Under the pieces are notes generated by a model, which saw only the letters and a program-made list of their open reading frames with translations, had not been told where the DNA came from and did not search any database. Shown piece after piece: positions 43,284 through 52,962 of a DNA stretch of 64,000 bases; the stretch's first letter is position 1, and the number at the start of each line of letters is the position of its first letter. The stretch is from Xanthomonas hydrangeae. GTDB lineage: Bacteria; Pseudomonadota; Gammaproteobacteria; Xanthomonadales; Xanthomonadaceae. Both the position numbers and the translations under genes were made by a program. The DNA lies in the NCBI GenBank assembly GCA_905142475.1, contig LR990730.1, positions 3,472,001 through 3,536,000 on the forward strand. The letters run 5' to 3'.

Positions 43284-45527
43284 ATGACCGATCTGACCCG
43301 CCCCACCTTCCACGGCTTCGAGCAGCTGCCGCTGCGCGAGTACGCCGAACGCGCCTATCTCGACTATTCGATGTACGTGGTGCTCGACCGCGCCCTGCCG
43401 TTCCTGGGTGACGGCCTGAAGCCGGTGCAGCGGCGCATCATCTTCGCGATGAGCGAGCTGGGCCTGAATGCCGCGGCCAAGCCGAAGAAATCCGCGCGCA
43501 CCGTGGGCGATGTGATCGGTAAGTACCATCCGCACGGCGACAGCGCCTGCTACGAAGCGCTGGTGCTGATGGCGCAGCCGTTCTCCTACCGTTACCCGCT
43601 GATCGAAGGCCAGGGCAACTTCGGCTCCACCGACGACCCCAAGTCGTTCGCGGCGATGCGTTACACCGAATCCAAGCTGACCCCGATCGCCGAAGTGCTG
43701 CTGGGCGAAATCAGCCAGGGCACCACCGATTGGGCCGCCAACTTCGACGGCACCCTGGAAGAGCCGACCTGGTTGCCGGCACGCCTGCCGCATCTGCTGC
43801 TCAACGGCACCACCGGTATTGCCGTCGGCATGGCCACCGACGTGCCGCCGCATAACCTCAACGAGATCGTCAGCGCGCTGCTGCGCCTGCTCGACAACCC
43901 CGATGCCACGGTCGCCGAGCTGTGCGAACACGTGCTCGGCCCTGACTACCCGACCACCGCCGAAATCATCACCCCGGTGGCCGACCTGCGCGCCATCTAC
44001 GAGACCGGCCACGGCAGCGTGCGCGCACGTGCCACCTACAAGAAAGAACACGCCAACATCGTCATCGACGCGCTGCCGTACCAGGTCTCGCCGTCCAAGG
44101 TGATCGAGCAGATCGCCCAGCAGATGCGCGCCAAGAAGCTGCCGTGGCTGGAAGACATCCGCGACGAGTCCGACCACACCAGCCCGGTGCGGGTGGTGCT
44201 GGTGCCGCGCTCCAACCGTGTCGACGCCGAACAGTTGATGGGCCACCTGTTCGTCACCACCGATCTTGAGCGCAGTTACCGCGTCAACCTCAACGTGATC
44301 GGCCTGGACGGCCGCCCGCAGGTGAAGAACCTGCGCCAGTTGCTGAGCGAGTGGCTGACCTTCCGCAGCGACACCGTCACCCGCCGCCTCAACCATCGCC
44401 TGCAGAAGGTCGAGCGCCGCCTGCACCTGTTGGAAGGTTTGTTGATCGCCTTCCTCAATCTGGATGAAGTGATCCGTATCGTCCGCAGCGAGGACGAGCC
44501 CAAGCCGGTCCTGATCGCCCGCTTCGCGCTCAGCGAAGAGCAGGCCGAATACATCCTGGAAACCAAGCTGCGCCAGCTGGCGCGCCTGGAAGAAATGAAG
44601 ATCCGCGGCGAGCAGGAAGCACTGGCCAAGGAACGCGCACAGATCCTGGCCATCCTGGAAAGCAAGACCAAGCTGAAGAAGCTGATCAAGGACGAACTGA
44701 CCGCCGACGCCAAGAAGTTCGGCGACGCGCGTCGCTCGCCGCTGGTGCAGCGTGGCGCCGCCCAGGCGATCGATGAAACCGAGATGGTCGCCAGCGAACC
44801 GATGACCGTGGTGCTGTCGGAAAAGGGCTGGGTACGCGCGGCCAAGGGCCACGAGGTCGATCCGGCCGGCATGTCGTATCGCGAAGGCGACAGCCTGCTG
44901 GCGGCGGTGCGCAGCCGCAGCACCCATCAAGTGGCGTTCCTGGATTCGGAAGGCCGCGCCTACTCCACTGCAGTGCACACCCTGCCCTCGGCGCGCGGCA
45001 ATGGCGAACCGTTGACCGGACGTTTCTCTCCGGCCTCAGGCGCATCGTTCCAGGTCATGGCCAGCGCCGATAATGCCACTCGCTTCGTGCTGGCCTCCTC
45101 GCACGGCTATGGCTTCGTCACCCGCTTCGAGAACCTCACCGGCCGCAACAAGGCTGGCAAGGCGATGCTCAATCTGACCACCGGCGCGCAGGTGCTCACG
45201 CCGGCACAGGTGACCAACCCGCAGACCGACCGGATCGTCGCAGTCACCAGCGCCGGCAATCTGCTTGCGGTGACAGCCAGCGATGTGCCCGAGCTGGACA
45301 AGGGCAAAGGCAACAAGATCATCGAGATCCCCAAGGCCAAGCTCGGCACCGAGCGCGTGGTGGCGGTGGTGGCGGTGGCGCCGGGCAACACGCTGCTGGT
45401 ACGCAGCGGCGCACGCACCATGAGCCTGTCGTTCAAGGATCTGGATACGTATGTGGGCGCGCGTGCGAGTCGCGGGGCATTGTTGCCGAGAGGGTGGCAA
45501 AAGGTGGACGGGCTGGAAGTTCAGTAA
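43284..45527 (+). CDS. parC: DNA topoisomerase IV subunit A
   Basis: A 747-aa subunit of the type IIA enzyme that decatenates daughter chromosomes with ParE. The catalytic Tyr127 lies in [10 protein letters not shown]. The quinolone pocket [14 protein letters not shown] has Ser87 and Glu91 (equivalent to E. coli Ser80 and Glu84), the wild-type susceptible state. The C-terminal beta-pinwheel domain is shorter than in GyrA. The last codons (KVDGLEVQ-stop) lie inside a tandem duplication: two further copies of this end follow the stop. Confidence 0.96.
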   Translation: MTDLTRPTFHGFEQLPLREYAERAYLDYSMYVVLDRALPFLGDGLKPVQRRIIFAMSELGLNAAAKPKKSARTVGDVIGKYHPHGDSACYEALVLMAQPFSYRYPLIEGQGNFGSTDDPKSFAAMRYTESKLTPIAEVLLGEISQGTTDWAANFDGTLEEPTWLPARLPHLLLNGTTGIAVGMATDVPPHNLNEIVSALLRLLDNPDATVAELCEHVLGPDYPTTAEIITPVADLRAIYETGHGSVRARATYKKEHANIVIDALPYQVSPSKVIEQIAQQMRAKKLPWLEDIRDESDHTSPVRVVLVPRSNRVDAEQLMGHLFVTTDLERSYRVNLNVIGLDGRPQVKNLRQLLSEWLTFRSDTVTRRLNHRLQKVERRLHLLEGLLIAFLNLDEVIRIVRSEDEPKPVLIARFALSEEQAEYILETKLRQLARLEEMKIRGEQEALAKERAQILAILESKTKLKKLIKDELTADAKKFGDARRSPLVQRGAAQAIDETEMVASEPMTVVLSEKGWVRAAKGHEVDPAGMSYREGDSLLAAVRSRSTHQVAFLDSEGRAYSTAVHTLPSARGNGEPLTGRFSPASGASFQVMASADNATRFVLASSHGYGFVTRFENLTGRNKAGKAMLNLTTGAQVLTPAQVTNPQTDRIVAVTSAGNLLAVTASDVPELDKGKGNKIIEIPKAKLGTERVVAVVAVAPGNTLLVRSGARTMSLSFKDLDTYVGARASRGALLPRGWQKVDGLEVQ

Positions 45528-45780
45528 CGGCTGTTCACCTATGCGACGCGCGGCGGCGCGTTCGACACTGTCAGCGCCTTGGTTGACTGAGGCGCGGCAG
45601 AAAGTGGACGGGCTGGAAGTGCAGTAGGGATGATTCACTCATCCGGCGCGCGGCGGCGCGTTCGACACTGTCAGCGCCTTGGTTTGACTGAGGCGCGGCA
45701 GAAAGTGGACGGGCTGGAAGTGCAGTAAGGAGGATTCACTCATCCGGCGCGCGGCGGCGTGTTTGACACTGTCGTCGCGC
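45501..45780 (+). repeat. Tandem triplication of the parC 3' end
   Basis: A roughly 100-101-bp unit begins at 45501, 45601 and 45702. Each copy starts A-A-(A/G)-GTGGACGGGCTGGAAGT and contains the parC terminal codons with a stop, then a GCGCGGCGGCG segment and CAGCGCCTTGGTT. Copies 2 and 3 are closer to each other than to copy 1; copy 3 is cut short near 45780. Only copy 1 is translated as the parC end. The rest of the gap up to 46162 holds a dispersed hairpin repeat and no gene. Confidence 0.92.
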
Positions 45781-45885
45781 CCTCGATTAGTTCGGCTTGG
45801 AACATCCAAACGAGGCTGAAGCTCAAGCTCTGCGCCGTCTTGAGCGGTCATCGAACGGTGCGGATGCGTCGGTTGTAGAGCGGAT

Positions 45886-46102
45886 GATCTGCGGCTTGGC
45901 TGCAGGGCCCTTGCCGGCCCACCATCGCGGGACACGCTGCAAGTACGTCCCTGTAAGCTCTTACGCGGCATCCATGCCGCGTAAGGTCCCGCGACGGTGG
46001 GCCGGCAAGGACCAGTCGAGATGGTCGGTGTGCATGGTGCAAGCAGTGAACGTCGCGCGGCTGTGCGATGCACTGCGGTCTGATCGGCTCCTTTCGAGCT
46101 GC
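45886..46102 (+). repeat. Dispersed hairpin repeat, copy C (most complete)
   Basis: Arms 45910-45933 and 45986-46009 are 24 bp and complementary except for one position (a possible G-U pair). They flank AAGTACGTCCCTGT and a central perfect palindrome at 45960-45985 (CTTACGCGGCAT-CC-ATGCCGCGTAAG). Homology to copy A continues past the hairpin to about 46102. It lies 61 bp upstream of the thiopurine methyltransferase gene. Confidence 0.85.
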
Positions 46103-46162
46103 AATGTCACTTCTGTTTCCGCCGTCACGTCACTGGTCAACGCAAGACAACAAGACGCCATC

Positions 46163-46819
46163 ATGGATACAGACTTCTGGTTGCAGCGTTGGCAGGATGG
46201 TCAGACCGGCTTCCATCAGGGCGAGGTGATGCCGCTGCTGCAAAAGCATTGGCCGGCGTTGCAGTTGCCGAAGGCTGCCCGCGTGCTGGTGCCGTTGTGC
46301 GGCAAGACACTGGATATGCATTGGTTCGCCGCGCAGGGCCATCGCGTGCTCGGCGTGGAAGTATCGCCGTTGGCCGTCACGCAGTTCTTCGATGACGCAG
46401 GCCTGCAACCGCGGCGACACCGCAGTAGCGCCGGCGAACACTTTGTTGCCGGCCCGATCGAAATCATCTGCGGCGATGCCTTTGCACTGGACGCAAGCGT
46501 GCTGGCCGATTGCAGCGCTGTCTATGACCGCGCTGCATTGATCGCCCTGCCTGCGGCGCTACGTCGGCGCTATCTGGAGACCGTCTATGCGCGCCTGCCT
46601 ACCGGCTGCTGCGGCCTGCTGATCACGTTGGACTATCCGCAAGCCGAAAAAGCCGGCCCACCCTTCTCGGTGGATGCTGCCGAGGTGCACGCATTGTTCG
46701 ACGCGCAGTGGCAGGTGCAGGCGTTGGAACACCGCGACATCCTGGATCAGGAGCCGCGCTTCCGTGCCGATGGCGTTACCGCACTGTCGACCGGGGTGTA
46801 TTGCCTGCAACGCGAGTGA
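46163..46819 (+). CDS. tpm: Thiopurine S-methyltransferase
   Basis: SAM-dependent methyltransferase of 218 aa, the standard length for bacterial TPMT, which methylates thiopurines and also selenium and tellurium species. FWLQRWQDGQTGFHQGEV begins the protein, the SAM site is VLVPLCGKTLDMHWFAAQGHR (residues 42-62), and YDRAALIALPAALRRRY is the family acceptor-side motif. Native substrates are unknown. The start follows a dispersed repeat closely. Confidence 0.95.
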   Translation: MDTDFWLQRWQDGQTGFHQGEVMPLLQKHWPALQLPKAARVLVPLCGKTLDMHWFAAQGHRVLGVEVSPLAVTQFFDDAGLQPRRHRSSAGEHFVAGPIEIICGDAFALDASVLADCSAVYDRAALIALPAALRRRYLETVYARLPTGCCGLLITLDYPQAEKAGPPFSVDAAEVHALFDAQWQVQALEHRDILDQEPRFRADGVTALSTGVYCLQRE

Positions 46820-47100
46820 CGATCGCGTTCGAACGCGTTGTCGCGCCCGATCGCTGCCTCCGCATCAGTCGGCCGCTGCATGCGTCGCACAATGCGCGAG
46901 TCGCAAGTCAATCGAGACCACGTGGCGTTGCACCACGCGGTGGTTCTGTACACGCGCGCAATGCGCCAAGCAGTACACCGCAGCAGACGGTCGGTAGATG
47001 ACGCAGGCCGCGCAGCAATCGCAATGCACAGCGCGGCACCTGCCGACTGCGAACCTGTGCTGCGCCAGCTCTTCGGCTGCGCAGCGCCCAGTCGTCCGAC

Positions 47101-47586
47101 TCAGCCGGCCACGTGACCCTTGTCGATCTTCGAGGTCTGGTACAACTCCAGGCCGATGCGCTTGATCAGGCCGAGCTGCTGCTCCAGCCACCAGGCGTGG
47201 TCTTCTTCGGTGTCCTGCAGCTGCTTGAGCAGCATGTCGCGGCTGACGTAATCGCCGTGCTCCTCGCACAGCTTCATGCCGGCAGCGAGCGCAGCGCGCA
47301 CTTCGTATTCCACCACCAGATCGCGCTCGAGCATCTCCACCACGGTCTTGCCGGGCGCAAACTCCGACGGCCGCATGTCCGGGTCGCCTTCCAGGAACAG
47401 GATGCGCCGCAGCAGCGCGTCGGCGTGCTCGGTCTCTTCCTGCATCTCGTGATTGATGCGCTCGTACAGCGCCATCAGGCCCTGATCTTCGTAACGGCGC
47501 GAATGCAGGAAATACTGGTCGCGTGCCGCCAGCTCGCCGCGCAGCAGCTGCTTGAGGTAATCGACGACTTCGGGATGGCCTTTCAT
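47101..47586 (-). CDS. bfr: Bacterioferritin-like iron-storage protein lacking the heme Met
   Basis: A 161-aa ferritin-fold subunit of a 24-mer that oxidises and stores iron. It aligns without gaps to E. coli Bfr over the first 67 residues: [14 protein letters not shown] (Glu18), QYFLHSR and [11 protein letters not shown] (Glu51, His54). The heme-axial Met52 of E. coli is Thr52 here, so heme binding in the usual site is doubtful. The other ferroxidase ligands (near Glu93 and in [11 protein letters not shown]) are kept. GGAG precedes the ATG. It is divergent from the acylase gene. It may pair with a Met52-bearing subunit elsewhere, as in two-subunit bacterioferritins. Confidence 0.92.
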   Translation of the reverse strand: MKGHPEVVDYLKQLLRGELAARDQYFLHSRRYEDQGLMALYERINHEMQEETEHADALLRRILFLEGDPDMRPSEFAPGKTVVEMLERDLVVEYEVRAALAAGMKLCEEHGDYVSRDMLLKQLQDTEEDHAWWLEQQLGLIKRIGLELYQTSKIDKGHVAG

Positions 47587-47731
47587 GATGTGCTCCAGCG
47601 ACGCAATGCGCGCATGGTGCCCTAAGCCGCCGGGCAATGATCTAATCGGAATCACTTTCAGTTGCGTTGCCACCAGACCCGCCACCGTCATGACGGCGCG
47701 CCACACTTTGACCGAGCTCTAGGAGTCGACA

Positions 47732-50140
47732 ATGCGCAAATGGCTGGGCCGGCTGCTGCTGGCAATCGTGGTGTTGGTCGTGGCGGCCGTGTTGGCCGTG
47801 TCTCTGTTGATGCTTGGCAGCCTGCCGCAGCTGGACGGCAATAACGCACTGCACGGCCTGGCGGCACCGGTCAGCGTGCAGCGCGACCGATTGGGCGTGG
47901 TCACCATCGATGCGGCCAGCCAGGTCGATGCCATGCGCGCGCTCGGCTATGTGCACGCGCAGGAGCGCTATTTCGAGATGGATCTGATGCGCCGCGCGCC
48001 GGCCGGCGAACTCTCCGAGCTGTTTGGCGCTGCGGCGCTGGACCTGGACAAACGCAATCGCGTGCATCGGTTGCGCGCACGCGTGCATGCCAGCCTGGAC
48101 ATTGCTGCAGGCAGCCAGCGCGCTGCATTGCAGGCCTATACCGACGGCGTGAATGCGGGGCTGGCGGCCTTGCGCGTGCGTCCGTGGCCGTACCTGCTGC
48201 TGCGACAGACACCGCGCGCCTGGACGCTGGACGATTCCATCCTCACCGGCATGGCGATGTACGCCGACCTGCAGGACAACGACAACCAGACCGAACTGGC
48301 CATCGCACGCATCCGCGCGGTGGTGCCGCCCGCACTGGCGGCGCTGCTCGATCATCAGGGCTCCAGCTGGGATGCACCGCTGTTCGGGCAGGCACGGGGC
48401 GATGCGGTGCTTCCGGATGCGGCAACGCTGGATCTGCGGCGTTGGCCGCATCCAGCCGCTGCACCACGCGCCGAACAACCGACCCCGGGCAGCAACAACT
48501 TCGCCGTAGACGGCAGCCTCACCCGCGATGGTCGGGCCATCGTCGCCGACGACATGCACCTGGGCCTGCGTGCGCCCAACATCTGGTTCCGCGCGCGCTT
48601 GCGGTATCCGGATACCAGCGCGCCCGAGGGCAAGGTGGATGTCACCGGCTTCACCCTGCCCGGCCTGCCGGCGGTGGTGGTCGGCAGCAATGGGCACGTG
48701 GCCTGGGCGTTCACCAACAGCTATATCGATACAGCGGATTTCGCGCGGATTGCGCCAGCCACGCCCGGTCATCCGCAAGCGCTCACCACGCATGTCGAAA
48801 CGATTCGTGTGGCAGGCGCTGCACCGGTGAGTTTTCCTGTCCGCGAGGCGGTCTGGGGCCCGATCCTGCACGAGAATGCCGACGGCAGTTTGCTTGCACT
48901 GCGCTGGGCCGCGCAGCTTCCTGGTGCAATCCGCCTGGATTTCGCGCAGATGAGCAGTGCGGTGGATCTGCAAGCGGCCTTTGCGGTGGCGGATCGCTCG
49001 GGCATTCCTGCGCAAAATCTCGTACTGGCCGATCGCAGCGGGCGCATCGCCTGGCGGCTGATCGGCGCGCGCCCGGCACGCAATGCGGGGTGCAGCCCGA
49101 GCGGTATTGCCGAACCTGCAACCTCGGCGCAGGAGTCGAACGAGGCGTTGCCTGCGGCTGCCGGCGCGGTCGCTTCCGAACCTGCGCCGACCGGCTGCGT
49201 GCCATGGCCCGTGCGCAGCGACGATGCACCTGCCTTGATCGACCCACCTGCGCACCGGCTCTGGACTGCCAACAGCCGCATCGTCGATGCGCAACAGCTG
49301 GCGACACTCGGCAATGCCGGTTATGACCTGGGCGCGCGCGCCCAGCAGATCCGCGACGATCTGTTCGCCAAACAGCGTTTCAACGAACTGGATCTGCTCG
49401 CCATCCAGCTCGACGATCGCGCCGTGCTGCTCACGCGTTGGTGGCAGTTGTTGCGCAGCGTGGTCGAACGCAGCAAGGACCCGGCGCTGCAACAGATCGA
49501 AGTCGCCACGCGGCAGTGGGACGGGCATGCGTCCACCGGCTCGGTGAGCTATCGCATCGTGCGCGGTTTTCGCAGCATGACCATCGATGCGGTGGAAGCC
49601 GGACTGCTGGCACCGGCAAACGCTGCGCTTGGCGATGACTTCCTGCCGCCGCGTCGCGCGCAGTTGGAAGGCATTGTCTGGCCGATGCTGCAGCAGCGCC
49701 CTGCACATTTGTTGCCGCCCACGTACACCAGTTGGGATCAGCTGCTTGCCGATGCTGCACGCAGTGCGCAGAAGGATTTAGCTACGCAGGACGGCCCCTT
49801 GAGCGAGCGCACCTGGGGCGAGCGCAATACCGCCGCGATCTGCCACCCGATCGCGCGCGCCTTGCCTGCCCTCGCCAAGCGCTGGCTGTGCATGCCGCCC
49901 GATCAACTGCCCGGCGATCGCGACATGCCGCGCGTGCAAGGCCCGGCCTTCGGCGCCTCCGAACGCATGGTGGTCTCGCCCGGCCACGAACGCGACGGCA
50001 TCGTGCATATGCCAGGCGGCCAGAGCGGACATCCGCTGTCGCCGTTCTGGGGCGCAGGGCATGACGATTGGGTGCATGGCCGGCCGACCCCGTTTTTGCC
50101 GACTGCTACGCGTTACACGCTGCGATTGCAGCCGAATTAG
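47732..50140 (+). CDS. Penicillin acylase family (Ntn-hydrolase) amidase
   Basis: An 802-aa precursor of an autoprocessed N-terminal nucleophile hydrolase. An N-terminal helix (about residues 8-29) directs export or anchors it. The alpha part contains DRLGVVTIDAAS and YVHAQERYFEMDLMRR, then the processing site PGSNNFAVDG with Ser254 as the new N-terminal nucleophile. The beta part contains the His and Asn framework (SPGHERDGIVHMPGGQSG). Homologues hydrolyse beta-lactam side chains or acyl-homoserine lactones; the substrate here is undetermined. The start at 47732 gives a normal signal. Confidence 0.9.
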   Translation: MRKWLGRLLLAIVVLVVAAVLAVSLLMLGSLPQLDGNNALHGLAAPVSVQRDRLGVVTIDAASQVDAMRALGYVHAQERYFEMDLMRRAPAGELSELFGAAALDLDKRNRVHRLRARVHASLDIAAGSQRAALQAYTDGVNAGLAALRVRPWPYLLLRQTPRAWTLDDSILTGMAMYADLQDNDNQTELAIARIRAVVPPALAALLDHQGSSWDAPLFGQARGDAVLPDAATLDLRRWPHPAAAPRAEQPTPGSNNFAVDGSLTRDGRAIVADDMHLGLRAPNIWFRARLRYPDTSAPEGKVDVTGFTLPGLPAVVVGSNGHVAWAFTNSYIDTADFARIAPATPGHPQALTTHVETIRVAGAAPVSFPVREAVWGPILHENADGSLLALRWAAQLPGAIRLDFAQMSSAVDLQAAFAVADRSGIPAQNLVLADRSGRIAWRLIGARPARNAGCSPSGIAEPATSAQESNEALPAAAGAVASEPAPTGCVPWPVRSDDAPALIDPPAHRLWTANSRIVDAQQLATLGNAGYDLGARAQQIRDDLFAKQRFNELDLLAIQLDDRAVLLTRWWQLLRSVVERSKDPALQQIEVATRQWDGHASTGSVSYRIVRGFRSMTIDAVEAGLLAPANAALGDDFLPPRRAQLEGIVWPMLQQRPAHLLPPTYTSWDQLLADAARSAQKDLATQDGPLSERTWGERNTAAICHPIARALPALAKRWLCMPPDQLPGDRDMPRVQGPAFGASERMVVSPGHERDGIVHMPGGQSGHPLSPFWGAGHDDWVHGRPTPFLPTATRYTLRLQPN

Positions 50141-50229
50141 GCGTGGTCGTGCTGTCTGGTCTGTCGACACGGGTTTCGACGGTGGATACGGGTTTCGACG
50201 AAAGCAAAACGCTTGGGTGAGCTGCGTTA

Positions 50230-50408
50230 GCCCCTCTCCTGCGGGAGAGGCGTTGGGGTGAGGGTACGGGCGCATGCCATGCAGGCGATGGCATGCGATG
50301 CGGCTCATCCTGCAGTAGCTTCAAGCGGCTTTATGCATGACAGACGGCACGCGGCTGTGCTCGTACCCTCATCCGCCCTTCGGGCACCTTCTCCCGGTGG
50401 GAGAAGGG
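50230..50408. repeat. REP-like inverted element pair
   Basis: The first half (50230-50268) contains CCCCTCTCC-tgcg-GGAGAGG and GGGGTGAGGGTACG. The second half (50362-50408) is inverted, CGTACCCTCATCC and CTTCTCCCGGTGGGAGAAGG, each half with its own small hairpin. This CCCTC/GGAGAGG class is common in intergenic DNA of related bacteria. A 13-bp direct repeat (ACGGGTTTCGACG at 50169 and 50188) lies just before it. The 437-bp gap 50141-50577 otherwise holds only the receptor promoter region. Confidence 0.75.
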
Positions 50409-50549
50409 ATGCTCTGCGCGTCTGCGTGTTTTAATTTCTGCGTTCTACAAATCTGCACGTCCGCAAATCTCCACCTGCACCTCTCAACACCTACACCCGG
50501 CCACCTCTAGCGGTCCACGCAGCGAAGCGAGCACATCATGCTAAGATGC

Positions 50550-50570
50550 ATTTGATAACCATTCCCATTA
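50550..50570 (+). promoter_or_regulatory. Possible Fur box upstream of the TonB receptor
   Basis: ATTTGATAACCATTCCCATTA resembles the GATAATGATAATCATTATC Fur consensus with a recognisable TGATAA..ATT core, 8 bp before the receptor start. A role in iron repression is inferred from position and from the siderophore-receptor product. The match is imperfect. Confidence 0.5.
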
Positions 50571-50577
50571 GTGACCG

Positions 50578-52719
50578 ATGCGCCCCACGCTCCTTGTCAC
50601 CGCGCTTACCGCTGCGCTCGCCCTCCCCTCGCCGGCCGCTTTTGCTCAGCAGACCAGCACCTCGCCTGCCGTCACCGACCTCGATGGCGTCAATGTCGTG
50701 GGCCGTGCGCAGACGCTCTACAAATCCGAAGACGCAGCCGTGGCCACGCGCACCGATACGCCGCTGGCGCTCGTACCGCAGTCGGTGCAGGTGCTGCCGC
50801 GCGAATTGATCGACGACCAGGCCGCGCGGCAGATCACCGATCTGTATCGCAGCATCAGCGGCATCAGTTTCTTCAGCTATGCCGGTGTCACCCTGCGCGG
50901 ATTCCGCCAGGAAAACGTGTTGTACGACGGATTGCGCGGCGACCCGTATGCCGGCTTTTCGGTACCGCAGCTGTTCAATATCGAACGCGTGGAAGTGCTC
51001 AAGGGCCCGGCCGGTGCGTTGTACGGCGGCGGCGAACCCGGTGGCGTCATCAATTACGTCACCCGCAAACCCGGCCATCAGGCCGCGCGCCGGGTGGAGC
51101 TGCAGGTGGGCAATCAATCCTTCGGTGCGGCCTCGTTCGAAGCCACCGGCCCGGCACGCGACGATGGGCGCATCCGCTACCGTATCGGTGCCTATGCCGA
51201 TGGCGAGGATGGCTTTCGCCGCAACACCGACAGCCAGAGCCAGATCGGCGATGCGTCGGTGGCGTTCGACATCGGCCAGACCGGCGAGCTCACTTTGCAG
51301 TACACCGACATCACCCAGAACCTGGGCGGCAATCGCCTGCGTGGCGTGCCGGTGGACGACGACGGCAACTTCCTCACCGACCGTCGCTGGAACCACAACG
51401 AGCCCACCGATTTCCTCGACATGCGCGCCAAGGTGGCGTTCGCGCAGTATCGCTTCGCGCCGTCGGATGCGTGGGACGTGGACATGGCGCTGCGCTGGTT
51501 CAAGAACGACGAGCATCAGATCTATCACGAGCCGATGGGCCTGATCGACCGCGATGGCGACGGCACCGCCGAATGGATGACGCGGCAGTTGCGCAACCAG
51601 TTCCGCGACAACGATGCGATCTCCAGCAACGTCAACGCGATCTTCCGCACCAGCATCGGCGCGATCGAACACAAGCTGCTGATGGGCGCGGATTACTACC
51701 GGCTGGATGCGGATTTCCGCGCACAAACCGCAAATACCGCCGACACCGGCCGCACACGCGGCCCGGTGCCGGGCATCGATCTGCTCAACCCGGTGTACGG
51801 ACGCAGCGGCTTTTACGACTACGGGCTGGACAGCCTGCCCTGGCGCGCCACCAGCACCCGCAGCCAGCGCTACGGCGCCTATCTGCAGGACGAACTCACA
51901 CTGACGCCACGCTGGTACGCGATGGCCGGGCTGCGCTGGGACGGCTTCAAGGACGACAACCTGCTGGACGGCTCGCGCGTCACCGGCAACGATCTCAGTT
52001 GGCGCGTGGGCAGCACCTTCGTGTTGCGCGATGGCGTCAATGCCTACGCAAGTTATGCCAGCGGTTTTCTGCCGCAGGATGCGGCAAATCAGGACAGCAG
52101 CGTCGGCGGACCGTTCGATCCGGAGCGCAGCACGCAATGGGAAGTCGGTCTGAAAACCGCACTCAACGATGGCGGGCTCACGCTCAATACTGCGCTTTAC
52201 CGCATCGAACGCAACAATATCGTGCAGGCCAACGGCAGCATCGTCGATGGCGTGAATCAACTCGCCGCCCTCGGCCTGGTCCGCAGCGAAGGCCTGGAAG
52301 TGGATCTGCTGGCCGACCTCACCGAACGTTGGGTGCTCAATCTGACCTACGCCTACAACGATGCACGCGTGCTCGATGCAGGCACCAACGGCATCACCAA
52401 TGCCTCCGGCGACCGCTTCGCCAATGCACCGCGCAACACCTTCGGCCTGTGGACGCGCTACGACCTGCCGGCCTGGAAATCGGCAATCGCCTTTGGTGCC
52501 GATTACGTGGGCGAGCGGGTCAGCCTGGAAGGCCAGCGCGTCAAACCGTATGCGATCTTCGACATCAGTTGGCAAACGCAGTGGGATGCGTGGAAGCTGC
52601 AGGTCAACGTCAAGAACCTGTTCGACAAGGTCTATGCGGTGAGCGGTTTCACCGAACGCACCGGGCATTTTCCGGGCGAACCGCGTCGCATCTATGCGCA
52701 GCTGGCTTACAGTTTTTAA
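50578..52719 (+). CDS. TonB-dependent siderophore receptor
   Basis: A 713-aa outer-membrane beta-barrel with plug. The signal peptide ends at AFAQQ. The plug begins with DLDGVNVVG, followed by DTPLALVPQSVQVLPRELI and the siderophore-receptor signature IERVEVLKGPAGALYGGGEPGGVIN (Fe-siderophore type). The barrel ends with an aromatic C-terminus AQLAYSF. It takes up ferric siderophores using TonB-ExbBD energy. No siderophore synthesis or ABC genes adjoin, so it may use a foreign siderophore. A Fur-like box precedes the ATG; the ribosome site is weak. Confidence 0.93.
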   Translation: MRPTLLVTALTAALALPSPAAFAQQTSTSPAVTDLDGVNVVGRAQTLYKSEDAAVATRTDTPLALVPQSVQVLPRELIDDQAARQITDLYRSISGISFFSYAGVTLRGFRQENVLYDGLRGDPYAGFSVPQLFNIERVEVLKGPAGALYGGGEPGGVINYVTRKPGHQAARRVELQVGNQSFGAASFEATGPARDDGRIRYRIGAYADGEDGFRRNTDSQSQIGDASVAFDIGQTGELTLQYTDITQNLGGNRLRGVPVDDDGNFLTDRRWNHNEPTDFLDMRAKVAFAQYRFAPSDAWDVDMALRWFKNDEHQIYHEPMGLIDRDGDGTAEWMTRQLRNQFRDNDAISSNVNAIFRTSIGAIEHKLLMGADYYRLDADFRAQTANTADTGRTRGPVPGIDLLNPVYGRSGFYDYGLDSLPWRATSTRSQRYGAYLQDELTLTPRWYAMAGLRWDGFKDDNLLDGSRVTGNDLSWRVGSTFVLRDGVNAYASYASGFLPQDAANQDSSVGGPFDPERSTQWEVGLKTALNDGGLTLNTALYRIERNNIVQANGSIVDGVNQLAALGLVRSEGLEVDLLADLTERWVLNLTYAYNDARVLDAGTNGITNASGDRFANAPRNTFGLWTRYDLPAWKSAIAFGADYVGERVSLEGQRVKPYAIFDISWQTQWDAWKLQVNVKNLFDKVYAVSGFTERTGHFPGEPRRIYAQLAYSF

Positions 52720-52962
52720 GCGCGGCAACCGCGCACGCGCTCAGCTCTTGATCGCTGCGCTCAACTGTGACGTTCGTCGGCCACTGCGGCGTGCCGCACA
52801 CGCCGTTGCGGCCTCGACCACTGCGACGCAATGAACCTGCGCAGAATCGCGCATGCCGGAATCAGCCAGACCTTAACGTCCGGTGGGACACACTAGAGGC
52901 CGTCGCGATGTGGAATTCATCTCCACACCATCGCTCCCCTCCCCCCACTGACCGGAATCCGC

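Noticed and set aside
45036-45638. Minus-strand frame opposite the parC end
   Set aside because: Runs through the tandem repeats and parC antisense; repeat-derived composition.
45501-45780. CRISPR-like array
   Set aside because: Units are about 100 bp, contiguous and contain parC coding sequence; no spacers.
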